NCBI RefSeq assembly: GCF_000185145.2
Contig: NZ_GL833119.1
Span: 186,001-250,000, forward strand
Length of the DNA: 64,000 nt
Origin: Hoylesella oralis ATCC 33269
GTDB lineage: Bacteria > Bacteroidota > Bacteroidia > Bacteroidales > Bacteroidaceae
Direction of reading: 5' to 3'
Below the pieces are notes generated by a model, which was given only the letters and a program-made list of their open reading frames with translations, was not told the origin of the DNA and did not search any database. Made by a program: the position numbers and the translations under genes. Below are positions 49,101 through 56,863 of this stretch, piece after piece. How positions within the stretch are numbered: position 1 is the stretch's first letter; each line of letters opens with the position of its first letter.

Positions 49101-50157
49101 TGTACCGCGTTCCTATCCACAGATTTCCATGATGGTCGTCACGTATGCGAGTCACAAATTTGTCTTTGAGCCCGGCTATGAGGGCCTCGTCGGTGTCGAA
49201 TATCTTTTTCTGGAAGAGGTATTTCACCCCGTTATTAAACGTTCCCAGCCACAAGTTACCGCTACGGTCGGCATAAGAACACGTCAAATCCATGATACCT
49301 GTGTAGAGCGAGGCGTCTGTATTAGGAAAGTGTATGAAGTTGCTCTTGTAGAAGTCAAAGAATTTCAGCTCGTTATCCTTGGTGCCTATTACTACCTTGC
49401 CGGGGGCATACCCCTTAATATACTTAACAGACATGTGCATCAGCGCGGGTGGAACAGCCGACGGCAAAAAAGTATAAGTATCCTTGTCAAGGGCCACGAG
49501 TCCGTTCTTGGTGCCTAACAGAATATTACAACCCGGTGCCTGATAAATGCTATACACCTCTTTCGTTGCGCCGAAGTCAATCTTCCGACAAAGATTCATG
49601 GAGGCATCGAAACACATCACCTCGTTACCGTCACACACCACCCAGATTTGTCCATGCGAGTCGACGATGGCTCTTTGCACCACTTGCCCCTCAAAGTTGA
49701 TGACCGGCACAAGCCGTCCACTACCCTTCCTCACCTCGTATATGCCGCCATAGCCGTAGGTGTACAGATGCCTGCCGGAGAAAAAGAAACCAAGACAATA
49801 GCTTCCCATATGGTGTTTCATGCGATAGTTGGTAAACTGCCAGGTATTCATATCGAACATTGACACCCCGTCACCCGTGGCACACCAAAGGTCCCTGCCA
49901 TCAAAATAAAGCGCGTTTACGTTGTCAGAACCGATAGAACGAGGTTGCCGCTGCAAGTGATAGAACACATTATAACCCACACCATCATAGCGGCACAGGC
50001 CTTTGGCCGTAGCTATCCACATGAACCCCTGGTCGTCCTGCACCAAGTCGTTAACATGCAGGTTCGATATGCTGCTGACCATACGTGACAGCAGAAACTG
50101 CGACGCGGCCGACAGAGGGAACAGCACAAGATACAGGATGACAAGGTATTTCTGCAT
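46111..50157 (-). CDS. Hybrid two-component regulator (HTCS) of the second glycan locus
   Basis: The 1348-residue chain has a signal peptide, then about 600 residues of two-component propeller repeats (DDQGFMWIATAKGLCRYDG, DRSGNLWLGTFNNGVKYL, DDHHGNLWIGTRYSGLVRY and others), a Y_Y_Y domain (DFIGLTYETPKNIEYAYKLEG), a membrane helix (VIMVYITLFFLVLFLINRVY), HisKA (SFFTNISHELRTPLTMI), HATPase (NNLLLNAVKYTP, GNGVGLNYV), a receiver with VISDVMMPRMDGFALC, and an AraC HTH ending in KHFGISPKDYL. Such proteins sense an oligosaccharide breakdown product in the periplasm and turn on the SusC/SusD locus. It is the only regulator in the locus and sits between the two rhamnosidase genes. Confidence 0.93.
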   Translation of the reverse strand: MQKYLVILYLVLFPLSAASQFLLSRMVSSISNLHVNDLVQDDQGFMWIATAKGLCRYDGVGYNVFYHLQRQPRSIGSDNVNALYFDGRDLWCATGDGVSMFDMNTWQFTNYRMKHHMGSYCLGFFFSGRHLYTYGYGGIYEVRKGSGRLVPVINFEGQVVQRAIVDSHGQIWVVCDGNEVMCFDASMNLCRKIDFGATKEVYSIYQAPGCNILLGTKNGLVALDKDTYTFLPSAVPPALMHMSVKYIKGYAPGKVVIGTKDNELKFFDFYKSNFIHFPNTDASLYTGIMDLTCSYADRSGNLWLGTFNNGVKYLFQKKIFDTDEALIAGLKDKFVTRIRDDHHGNLWIGTRYSGLVRYNKRGHAITEYNSRTSAIFRQLGNFIQSLFIDSSNRLWVCNENSLLVFDITGGTLSLKKSFADVGNIVTIAEDSRGRIWTGSSFKGITIYSSDLQMEKSFLPATGKSNNITCLVPLSASTMLFSVYGDNIYYIDVNSLRTRALDPKYLTMFKNVVNMKRISGNRIVIGTYGNGLMVYHPQRRRLAVFSYSDGLRSNDILGIEEDKLANLWVSSSFGLYRINLITDKVRPYFMTDGTAGDQYHEKSECMTDEGEILFGGNHGVTQVLCRNINNTARNVPVLLADLKVFNKSVPISTEGEKGILTRHISRTRKIELKHDENVFSIDFIGLTYETPKNIEYAYKLEGFDKDWNYTGEYNRASYSNLPAATYVFKVKIKNGADEWEREHTLLTIKVLPSPWMTPWVIMVYITLFFLVLFLINRVYIRLKLKKERAIMESNEIRREKRLAQMKVSFFTNISHELRTPLTMIYDPIKILLKDKTINNPESQSLLTLIDKNSERLLKLVNQLLDYGRLKNDTLKLSVSDNDCVIQIVDIVNVYKLYAAEKNITISLTCPYEQMVVFYDPDKMDKILNNLLLNAVKYTPMGGHVNVSVELERRLIGSGDASTTRHFLVLEVEDDGNGVEESLLPGIFDRFKRLVKGDETSKIMGNGVGLNYVKHLVDNHKGTITARNRAEKGMVFTVTIPVDETAYTADEITFKDADSILAQRDGIFTGDDPFVNDTDTDAANELIVGERKRILVVEDNNEMVVLLRNILQDHYTIDAAANGIEALEWIRESGPDLVISDVMMPRMDGFALCGAIKKDVMLCHIPVILLTAKTLDKDKIKGYKEGADMYLNKPFNPELLLSMIGNVFHRSTYNQKLIARTSGGYTAEEREELDKINSEMSPLDKRFLDRLNSYIDKHIADSDLNVNTLGRDLGFSRTNFYRKVKSLTGMMPNDFLRVFRLNRSVELIKLREYPLNEIGFMVGFGTQSHFSSCFKKHFGISPKDYLTGYK

Positions 50158-50259
50158 AAATCTTTTCAGATAGGTTTTTCAGTGAACAAAAATACATAAA
50201 AATTTCGTGTTTCTTTCATCAATATTCTCGAAAAACACACCCTCTGGGTAATTTTGGAA

Positions 50260-50291
50260 CAAAAGTAAAAATACATGAAACAAATTACAAA
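50260..50291 (-). promoter_or_regulatory. Promoter of the second HTCS gene
   Basis: On the minus strand: TTTG (50288-50291), 20 bases, TACTTTTG (50260-50267). It is about 100 bases upstream of the HTCS start. A plus-strand -7-like element (TAATTTTG, 50249-50256) for the GH78 gene overlaps this region. Confidence 0.65.
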
Positions 50292-50335
50292 ATAAATAAA
50301 TCAATGCTTACATTAAACGGTATAAACGCGAAAGA

Positions 50336-52186
50336 ATGATATGGAAATTATCGTTAATATTGCATTTAGAAATTAAAAAAACAAAAATTTTGAAACCATT
50401 TCATCATCTCCTGCTGATAACATATGCCCTGATGCTACCCGCCATGGGTAGGGGCATGCTATCCAACCATGTACTGGACCATGACATAGAAAGTTCCTAT
50501 AACCTTGTTACCGAACATATCACGCCTCGGCGCGTCCTGTGGGTATCAGACTCTACGGGAAGGAATATCCGCAGAGTCGAAAACCTGACGCGCCCTTTTT
50601 CAGGACAGGTATCAGTAGCAGACACGTCCTATACTGTCATGATAAGCCACCGCGAACACAAAGCGGCTATTCTACTCGACTTCGGACGAGAGATACAAGG
50701 CGGTATAGAGATTGCATCATCCATTCGCGACACACAGATGCCTGTGTCTCTGAAAGTGCGCTTCGGCGAGTCTGTTACCGAGGCCATGAGTCCCATGACC
50801 GACAAAAACAGTGCCTCAAACGACCATGCTCTGCGCGACTTCGTTATTAACGCCCCTTGGCTGGGCACCATACAAGCAGGCAACTCAGGATTCCGCTTTG
50901 TTAGCATTGAACTTGAAGACACCGCCATACAGTATAACCTGAAAGCCGTCAGAGCCGTAGCCCACTACCAGAACATTCCTTATCTGGGAAGCTTTGAAAC
51001 AGATAACCCACAGCTGAACGACATCTGGCGTACTGGCGCATATACCGTTCACCTGTGTATGCAGAAGTACCTCTGGGATGGCATCAAGCGCGACCGTCTC
51101 GTGTGGGTAGGAGACCTCCATCCCGAAGTGATGACAGTACTATCAGTCTTCGGACAAAACGACGCCGTAAACCGTAGCCTCGATTTCGCACGTGACGACA
51201 CGCCACTGCCAGGGTGGATGAATAGCATGTGCTCTTACTCACTTTGGTGGCTCATCATCCAACGCGATCAATATCTCTACCGTGGCAACCTTGACTATCT
51301 GAAAGCCCAGCACGCTTATATTAAGGCACTTCTCGGACAGATTTGCCATCTTATTGATAAAAAGGGTAACGAGCACCTTAACGGCACCCGCTTTCTCGAC
51401 TGGCCCACTTCCGATAACCCCGCAATCATCAACTCGGGCCTCCACTCACTGTGCTACATGGCCGTCAACGCAGGCATCGAGCTAGGACATGCGTTAGCTG
51501 ACGACGATCTGGTCAGAATGTGTACTGCTACGGCCGCCGACCTGAAGCAAACCAGTCTGCCCAACTGCGACAACAAGGAAGCGGCAGCACTGAAGATAAT
51601 ATCAGGCCTGAGCAAGGGCACCACCGACTGTAATGTCATTCTCAAGGATGGCGCACGCCACTTCTCTACTTTCTATGGCTATTACATGCTGGAGGCGTTG
51701 GCCCGTAGCGGAAAATACGATGAAGCCACTGACATCATTACCAAGTACTGGGGCGGCATGCTCAACCTCGGCGCCACCACCTTTTGGGAGGAACTGAACT
51801 ATGACGACATAGCTCGCGCCGGACGCATTGATGAATTTGTGAACAGCGGGCAGTATGACATTCACGCTGACGGCGGAAACTATTGCTACAAGGGCCTCCG
51901 CATGAGCCTTTGCCACGGATGGGCGTCGGGCGTAACTCCCTGGATGACACGTTACATCTTAGGTATCGTGCCTACCGAGCCGGGCTGTCGGGCTGTCACC
52001 ATAGAGCCCCACCTATGCGGCTGCACGGTAGCCCGGGGTACTTTCCCTACACCACTCGGTATCATTACTGTCAGCCATCGCAAGGATGCCGATGGAACCG
52101 TCTACAGCACCATTAAGGCTCCCAAAGGTGTACGCGTCACGCTAAAAAACACCGTGGCCGAAAATGGCTCGTCGCTTACCGAATAA
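50336..52186 (+). CDS. GH78-like alpha-L-rhamnosidase
   Basis: The 616-residue product has an N-terminal hydrophobic segment (HHLLLITYALMLPAMG), a beta-sandwich domain with KAAILLDFGREIQGGIEI, then an (alpha/alpha)6 barrel. The barrel carries QKYLWDGIKRDRLVWVGDLHPE, which matches the acid/base loop of GH78 (DG--RDR--W-GD), and TTFWEELNYDD, where the glutamate fits the second catalytic residue. The end holds the usual beta-sandwich beginning after the SLCHGWASGVTPWMTRYILGI segment. At 616 residues it is shorter than many GH78 enzymes (over 800). It should remove terminal alpha-L-rhamnose. Transcribed divergently from the HTCS gene. Confidence 0.82.
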   Translation: MIWKLSLILHLEIKKTKILKPFHHLLLITYALMLPAMGRGMLSNHVLDHDIESSYNLVTEHITPRRVLWVSDSTGRNIRRVENLTRPFSGQVSVADTSYTVMISHREHKAAILLDFGREIQGGIEIASSIRDTQMPVSLKVRFGESVTEAMSPMTDKNSASNDHALRDFVINAPWLGTIQAGNSGFRFVSIELEDTAIQYNLKAVRAVAHYQNIPYLGSFETDNPQLNDIWRTGAYTVHLCMQKYLWDGIKRDRLVWVGDLHPEVMTVLSVFGQNDAVNRSLDFARDDTPLPGWMNSMCSYSLWWLIIQRDQYLYRGNLDYLKAQHAYIKALLGQICHLIDKKGNEHLNGTRFLDWPTSDNPAIINSGLHSLCYMAVNAGIELGHALADDDLVRMCTATAADLKQTSLPNCDNKEAAALKIISGLSKGTTDCNVILKDGARHFSTFYGYYMLEALARSGKYDEATDIITKYWGGMLNLGATTFWEELNYDDIARAGRIDEFVNSGQYDIHADGGNYCYKGLRMSLCHGWASGVTPWMTRYILGIVPTEPGCRAVTIEPHLCGCTVARGTFPTPLGIITVSHRKDADGTVYSTIKAPKGVRVTLKNTVAENGSSLTE

Positions 52187-52203
52187 CTTTAACATTATAT
52201 TAC

Positions 52204-52284
52204 AAGGATCTTGAGAATCAGTCCGAAAACTTGTATATCACAAAGGTGAACAACAGCAAGACGGTGAAGACTATCAAGAAATAA
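52204..52284 (+). pseudogene. Orphan T9SS-type C-terminal tail
   Basis: Translates as a stretch ending NLYITKVNNSKTVKTIKK and a stop, the pattern of Por/T9SS C-terminal tails. It is in a different frame from the GH78 gene, which stops 17 bases earlier, and has no start or body of its own. It is either the end of a lost gene or a tail cut off from the GH78 gene by a frameshift. Confidence 0.55.
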
Positions 52285-52664
52285 TCACAGGGGACTGTTA
52301 TCGGTTCCTGAACAATACGCCAGAAGCCCGAGCTAGAAAACGGCTCTGATTTCTCTTTTTGTTTTTCCATCTGCCCATAAGCATGGCATCAGTAAGCCGA
52401 CAAAGAGTAAAGTACGAAACACGATCTCCCCTTGCCCCTCCAAAGGCCAGAATACCCCTACACCCTTCCGGAAAGCCCTCTATAACACCATAATAGCGGC
52501 TCTATAACACAGAGACCGAGACACAAGCCCACAGACGTCACGATGGTGTAAAGTTGCAGCTCTGGCAACATACAGACCAAAGCCTGACAGTGGAAAAGAT
52601 TGACAACAATACCGAAAAGATCATAGAATAAAATGTGGCGTAAACATCTTATTATAAAACATTT
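52285..52664. other. Degenerate region, nothing recognised
   Basis: About 380 bases without a credible reading frame on either strand; no similarity to a known family was recognised in any frame. Confidence 0.4.
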
Positions 52665-52708
52665 AAAAACCTTTACGGCGTAATGGTTCTATCATTACGC
52701 TGTAAAGG
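52665..52708 (-). terminator. Hairpin terminator on the minus strand
   Basis: A 16-base stem (52670-52685 with 52693-52708, one G-T pair) and a 7-base loop. On the minus strand the stem is followed at once by TTTTT. It lies downstream of the decayed secreted-protein gene on that strand. Confidence 0.65.
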
Positions 52709-52949
52709 AGCTAAAAGGCGGCCATAAAGACCGTGAACCGTTGAGACGTGCTTCATTACGCTCCTAACCATGTACGTGATGAGGTGATGAGGTAAGGATG
52801 TGCGGAGGCGAGAATACAAAGGTCCGTGCCAAAATTATGGGCGTGATAAATCATACCCATATAAACTTACACGTAACAGTATACAGGAATACCATACATC
52901 CTCAGGGCCTATTCTACACACTTCCCTTCACTATAAGGATAATAAGTGA

Positions 52950-53401
52950 TTATCTGATAATCACTTTCTTACCGCCAATGATATAAACGCCACAGCTCAG
53001 CCTTTGGTATCGGTCTAATTGCCAACAGGAAAGTTCTTATCGAGATACTTCATCATCTCTTTTATCTGGCCGTGCTAACGCACGGCTATTGTTATGGCGC
53101 CGCCAAAGATGTTGCCTGATGGATTAATGGTACTTTACTCTTTGTAGTAACCGCGCTTATACTTTGGCTGGAAAGATATTACCTTACCATCGATAGGCGC
53201 AGGAATCAGACGGTTCTTCCAGTCGAACTTACCATAAAAAGCCTGCATGAAATAGTTCTAAGCGCTGTTATAGCTTGCTTTACTACTATTAAATATCATA
53301 TGTTTAGCCTTATAGGTCTAGAAAACGACATTTTTACCCTTAAGTTCCTCGTCAACAAAACGAACGAAGACCATCGTGTATCCAGCGCAGTCTGGGCTCT
53401 C
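52950..53401 (-). pseudogene. Decayed secreted-protein gene (C-terminal part)
   Basis: On the minus strand several in-frame blocks are broken by stops: ESPDCAGYTMVFVRFVDEELKGKNVVF, then AFYGKFDWKNRLIPAPIDGK with VISFQPKYKRGYYKE, and finally CGVYIIGGKKVIIR and a stop, which is a Por/T9SS-type tail. The original gene encoded a secreted protein of unknown function, probably from a glycan locus. Internal TAG and TAA codons show it is dead. Confidence 0.6.
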
Positions 53402-53493
53402 ACAGAGAGATGGTAACTATAAGGAGGAAACTCTGCGTATAAAGATAAAAATCCTATACAATATTCTGATAGGTATATATAATCCTTCCATTA

Positions 53494-53896
53494 GATATGG
53501 ATTCGTTGGTCCTTGCACACACGCAGAAGAATGATATCCACAAAACTGATACCCGTACATCTGCCTAAAAGAACCTTTTTGATGAACAACGCCAAAGGAA
53601 TGACGACCTCTCTTTCGAGTTCTACAAAGCGATTGTAAGAGACAACTATGGGAACAGATGGCACAGATGATAATAGACTTTATCCGTATAGAAATGTTTC
53701 AAACAACGGTAACCGGAATCGTGTAAAAGGATCATGATCAGTATAATTTCTGCATTAGACATCGTGGAATCACGATGAAAACTCCACTTGTTATGAAGTT
53801 TCAGGGTATATTTATTTTGCCATCATGGCACCCAAAAAACTTGCAAAAGTCATCTACTATACATGTAAATTCTGTAACTTAACCCTCGGTGATCAT
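53494..53896 (-). pseudogene. IS982-family transposase remnant
   Basis: From an ATG at 53896 the minus strand reads MITEG-stop-VTEF followed by VDDFCKFF, SNAEIILIMILLHDSGYRCLKHFY, HLCHLFP, and after frame changes RCTGISFVDIILLRVCK-QRIH. These are the successive landmarks of IS982 transposases (VDDFCK, LSDSEIMTI, FKHYYL, CTGISFIDSTPLRVC). The C-terminal half is gone and several stops and frameshifts are present. Confidence 0.8.
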
Positions 53897-53901
53897 AGCG
53901 A

Positions 53902-54800
53902 TTATTTTTTGTAATCCTTGGTTTTAGTACCAAAAAGAGACCTAAAAACAGTTCCTTTCTCCTCGCTGATACCTTTGTGCAAGTTCTGTTTAGCTTTTAA
54001 TTCAACATTAAAAACTTCAAACTCATTGCTGGTATTTGGGATATTTAATTCAGAATAATCATACTATGCCCACAACCACGGCATATCTCTTTTAAAACTT
54101 TGGCATGCGCTGTGTGTATTCTTGCGTACATAGTGCGTCTTTCCATCGCAATCCACAACCCGTTCCTTGATGAGCCACGCATTTAAAGTGCCGATGAAGG
54201 ATTTCCTATCTGTGTGACAGAGTGTCTTTGTGATGGTGAACAGTTCTTGAGAAGCCGGGAGGTTGGAATGCAGTGTGAACTTAGTTTTTATCCTCATTAA
54301 CTGATGAGACTAGCAATGCTGGAACTTGTAGGGTAAGAACTGTACCCTTAGCCCTTTAAGACGATTACTGACGACGCCTTGTATCTCGTATCCGCAAGTC
54401 ATCAGATAGTCGATACTTTGGTAATTGTCTACAAGTATTTCCTTCTTCGAGATAAACTTATACTAAAGCATGCGACCTGAAAATGACTACACCAAAGTAA
54501 CGACTCCAATACGTAACGCCCATCAAAACAAAGGCTTTGCCCAGCTTGGCAAGGGAGAGATTCTTCATAGGTTGACGAGAGATAACGGTGAAAATGGTAC
54601 GGCAGAAAACGCTGGACTTCTCCACAAGGTCACCCCCGTGGAATTGTCAAACCCAAACGCTGCATTAACCTCCTCGCTGCAGAGTCGATAACGACCAATA
54701 AAGTACCGATTTCAATCCTTATAACGCTACCGTTGACGAATATTCTCACGCCTTTTCCTAACCATACGTTTTGAACCGCAATAAAAGCAGATTCTTTGGC
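53902..54800 (-). pseudogene. Decayed zinc-ribbon DDE transposase
   Basis: On the minus strand, in order: CFYCGSKRMVRKRREN (zinc ribbon), YFIGRYRL, GKAFVLMGVTYWSRYFGVVIFR, DDL-CGYEIQGVVSNRLKGL, then the ORF with KTKFTLHSNLPASQELF, KTHYVRKNTHSACQSFKRDMPWLWA, and DYSELNIPNTSNEFEVFN. This is the layout of a family of Bacteroidetes transposases with an N-terminal zinc ribbon and an IPNTNN--EGLF segment near the end, which I recall as IS256/IS1249-like. Stops and frameshifts interrupt it throughout. It ends six bases before the IS982 relic begins. Confidence 0.7.
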
Positions 54801-54977
54801 ATAAAACAATAAATATCACAAAACTACTATAAACAAAAGACACTTGAGATGTTTCAGATATCTTTCTGACACTTAAGTATAATCCTTTGTATTTTAGCAA
54901 CATAAAGTTACAACAATTTTCGCTAATCACCAAATATACAGATACTTATAATCCGTCTAACTCACATTAAAATAAAT

Positions 54978-55175
54978 TTAAAGGGTATTGATCGGGCTAC
55001 TGTTGGGGGAGAATGTAACACTCTAGCTCAACTGATGAGGAAAGAATGGGTAGTAAAACTAAAAGAACAAGTAGAAAAGCAGGGTACAACATTCTTTTTT
55101 AAGCAGTGGGGAATATGGGAAAGTGATAGTATTAAATACAATAAACACGTAAATAGAAAGATGCTTTATGAGTAA
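54978..55175 (+). pseudogene. C-terminal fragment of a DUF5131 (phage Gp37/Gp68-like) protein
   Basis: Sixty-five residues in frame: LKGIDRATVGGECNTLAQLM, then RKEWVVKLKEQVEKQG and TTFFFKQWGIWE. The VGGE, W---L and FFFKQWG landmarks are those of the C-terminus of the DUF5131 family, found in phages and often next to three-Cys-motif-partner proteins in defence-associated loci. No N-terminal part precedes it. Confidence 0.7.
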
Positions 55176-55317
55176 ATAATTCAAGAAATGTCAAATGATA
55201 AGTAAGCAAAATTAGTTTATATAAAATATTTATTGGCAAATTTCATCTTTCTATTGTGGAAAAACCAAAAGTATTGAGTTAACAGAGACGAAACATTTCT
55301 CATTCGCGAAAGGATTT

Positions 55318-56260
55318 TTCCGGCAAGAAACATTGTTTTCGTATATGCTGTCGAGCAATTCTTCTGAAAGCCGAAAGTCTATCCTCATCGGCAGTTGGGT
55401 TACAAACAGGCATGAGTCTTACCAATGTAAACACATGGCTAAAGCGTTTCAAAGCCGAGGGCATGGAAGGGGTGAGAAAACGTTCAGAACAGGAACGCAA
55501 GCCTATAATGGATTGCTCGAACAAGGATACTGTCCGTCATGCGATAGAACAAGACAGACAGAGCGTGAGCAAGACAAGGGCAGCATGGGAGCAGGCAAAG
55601 AAGCGAGCGGCTCAACTTTCAAACGCTTTTTATCCACATTAACGCAAGATATAAGTGAATAAGAAACGTCCAAGGGGAGTACCTTCTCCACAACTCTATG
55701 AACACACAGTCGAGAAGTTGCAAGAACTTGAGAGCTAGGCATTCGAAAGACGAATAAAGCTATATTATGCAGATGAAAGCCACATATGTATCGAAGCATA
55801 CGTTCCTTATGGCTGTCAACTGAAGGGGGAAGAAGTTTATATTCTATCCCATAGAGTAGTGTATCTCAACATTTTTGGAATGATAAAGTATGACAATCAT
55901 TACAAAGGTTTTACTACATTTAAAAAAATGACGGCAGTTAAATTTGTCTGCTTCTTTGACGAGCTTTCTTTCGATTTAGAGATGGACACGTTTGTCGTTC
56001 TTGACAACGTCACTATTCATAGAAACAAGAAAATCAAGGAGCCTCGAGCCATTTAGGAGAAAACAGGGCTTTTTCTCTTTTACCTTCCACCATATTATCC
56101 GCAATTGAACATTGCCGAGACTCTTTGACGAATACTCAAGAGGAAATGGATTAAACCGCAAGACTATGAAACCTCCGACATGTTTTTCTATACCACCAAC
56201 AGAATATTAGAAGACATCGGTAAAGGGTTACATATAAACTTCTCTAAACATGTTACTTAA
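55318..56260 (+). pseudogene. IS630-family transposase pseudogene
   Basis: The frame starts inside KKHCFRICCRAILLKAE, continues through the HTH (SLTNVNTWLKRFKAEGMEGV), loses frame near 55620-55670, then shows LYYADESHICIEAYVPYG (first Asp of the DDE triad), VVLDNVTIHRN (second Asp) and FYLPPYYPQLNIAE (Glu), ending INFSKHVT and a stop. In-frame stops occur at about 55736, 56053 and 56105. Nearly full length but inactive. Confidence 0.85.
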
Positions 56261-56478
56261 TTTTGATTAGCTACCTAAGTAATTATACAATAAAAATCAC
56301 AGGTCGTCTCTTTATTATAGCAAAGATTGCCGACTGTAAACAATTTGGGAACAGTTGCAAAAAGAGAAAAAGCTAAATGTTGAAAAACAATCACTTAGTT
56401 TTTACTTGGTACCCAAACTCGATAAAGTACCCAGCAAACAAAGTGTACCCAAAAGAATATAAGTGCAAGATAATCAGA

Positions 56479-56557
56479 GGTAGCCAAAAGGGTATATTAA
56501 CCCTTGGTTTCATAAAAAAGATTATATTTTGCCGTTTTGGGCTACCCTTTGGCTACC
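56479..56557. repeat. Imperfect inverted repeat upstream of the integrase gene
   Basis: GGTAGCCAAAAGGGTA (56479-56494) faces TACCCTTTGGCTACC (56543-56557), differing by one missing base. It may belong to the attachment region or be an end of the element. Confidence 0.45.
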
Positions 56558-56569
56558 CGGAAAATAAAA

Positions 56570-56600
56570 AAGTGCTGTAAACTGTTGATTTACAGCACTT
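56570..56600. terminator. Hairpin, probable terminator
   Basis: A perfect 12-base stem (AAGTGCTGTAAA and its complement) with a 7-base loop. On the minus strand it is followed by a T-rich run (TTTTTTATTTT). Confidence 0.5.
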
Positions 56601-56734
56601 AATTTGTACCCAGACCCGGTACAATGCCGTGAAAACAAGAGAAATTAAAAGAATATATTGTGTTGATAATCATCAATTTACAATTTTCTTGTATTTGCTG
56701 ATTTTGCTCATTTTTGCCTGTTTTTTTGTCATAA

Positions 56735-56756
56735 AGTACACTTTTAGTACACTTTG
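56735..56756 (+). repeat. Tandem 11-base repeat upstream of the integrase promoter
   Basis: AGTACACTTTT at 56735-56745 is repeated as AGTACACTTTG at 56746-56756. The second copy overlaps the -33 element. One helical turn apart, the copies could be binding sites for the integrase or a regulator. Confidence 0.55.
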
Positions 56757-56782
56757 ATATTCGGAACTTTTTAGTATCTTTG
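56753..56782 (+). promoter_or_regulatory. Promoter of the integrase gene
   Basis: TTTG (56753-56756), 18 bases, TATCTTTG (56775-56782); the start codon is 82 bases further on. Confidence 0.65.
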
Positions 56783-56863
56783 CAAAATAAGAAAACATCT
56801 GAAAATAAATGAGTTAATAATTTTAGTCGGTTTGATACGCATTTAGGTACATAACTATCAATT

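Noticed and set aside
52771..52800. Short tandem GATGAGGT repeat as a possible satellite or CRISPR
   Set aside because: Only two units, no spacers, no cas genes anywhere in the window.
54470..54691. Plus-strand ORF of 73 residues
   Set aside because: Antisense to the decayed zinc-ribbon transposase and without recognisable sequence.
56377..56580. Plus-strand ORF of 67 residues upstream of the integrase
   Set aside because: Runs through the inverted repeats and hairpin; composition of a non-coding AT-rich spacer.
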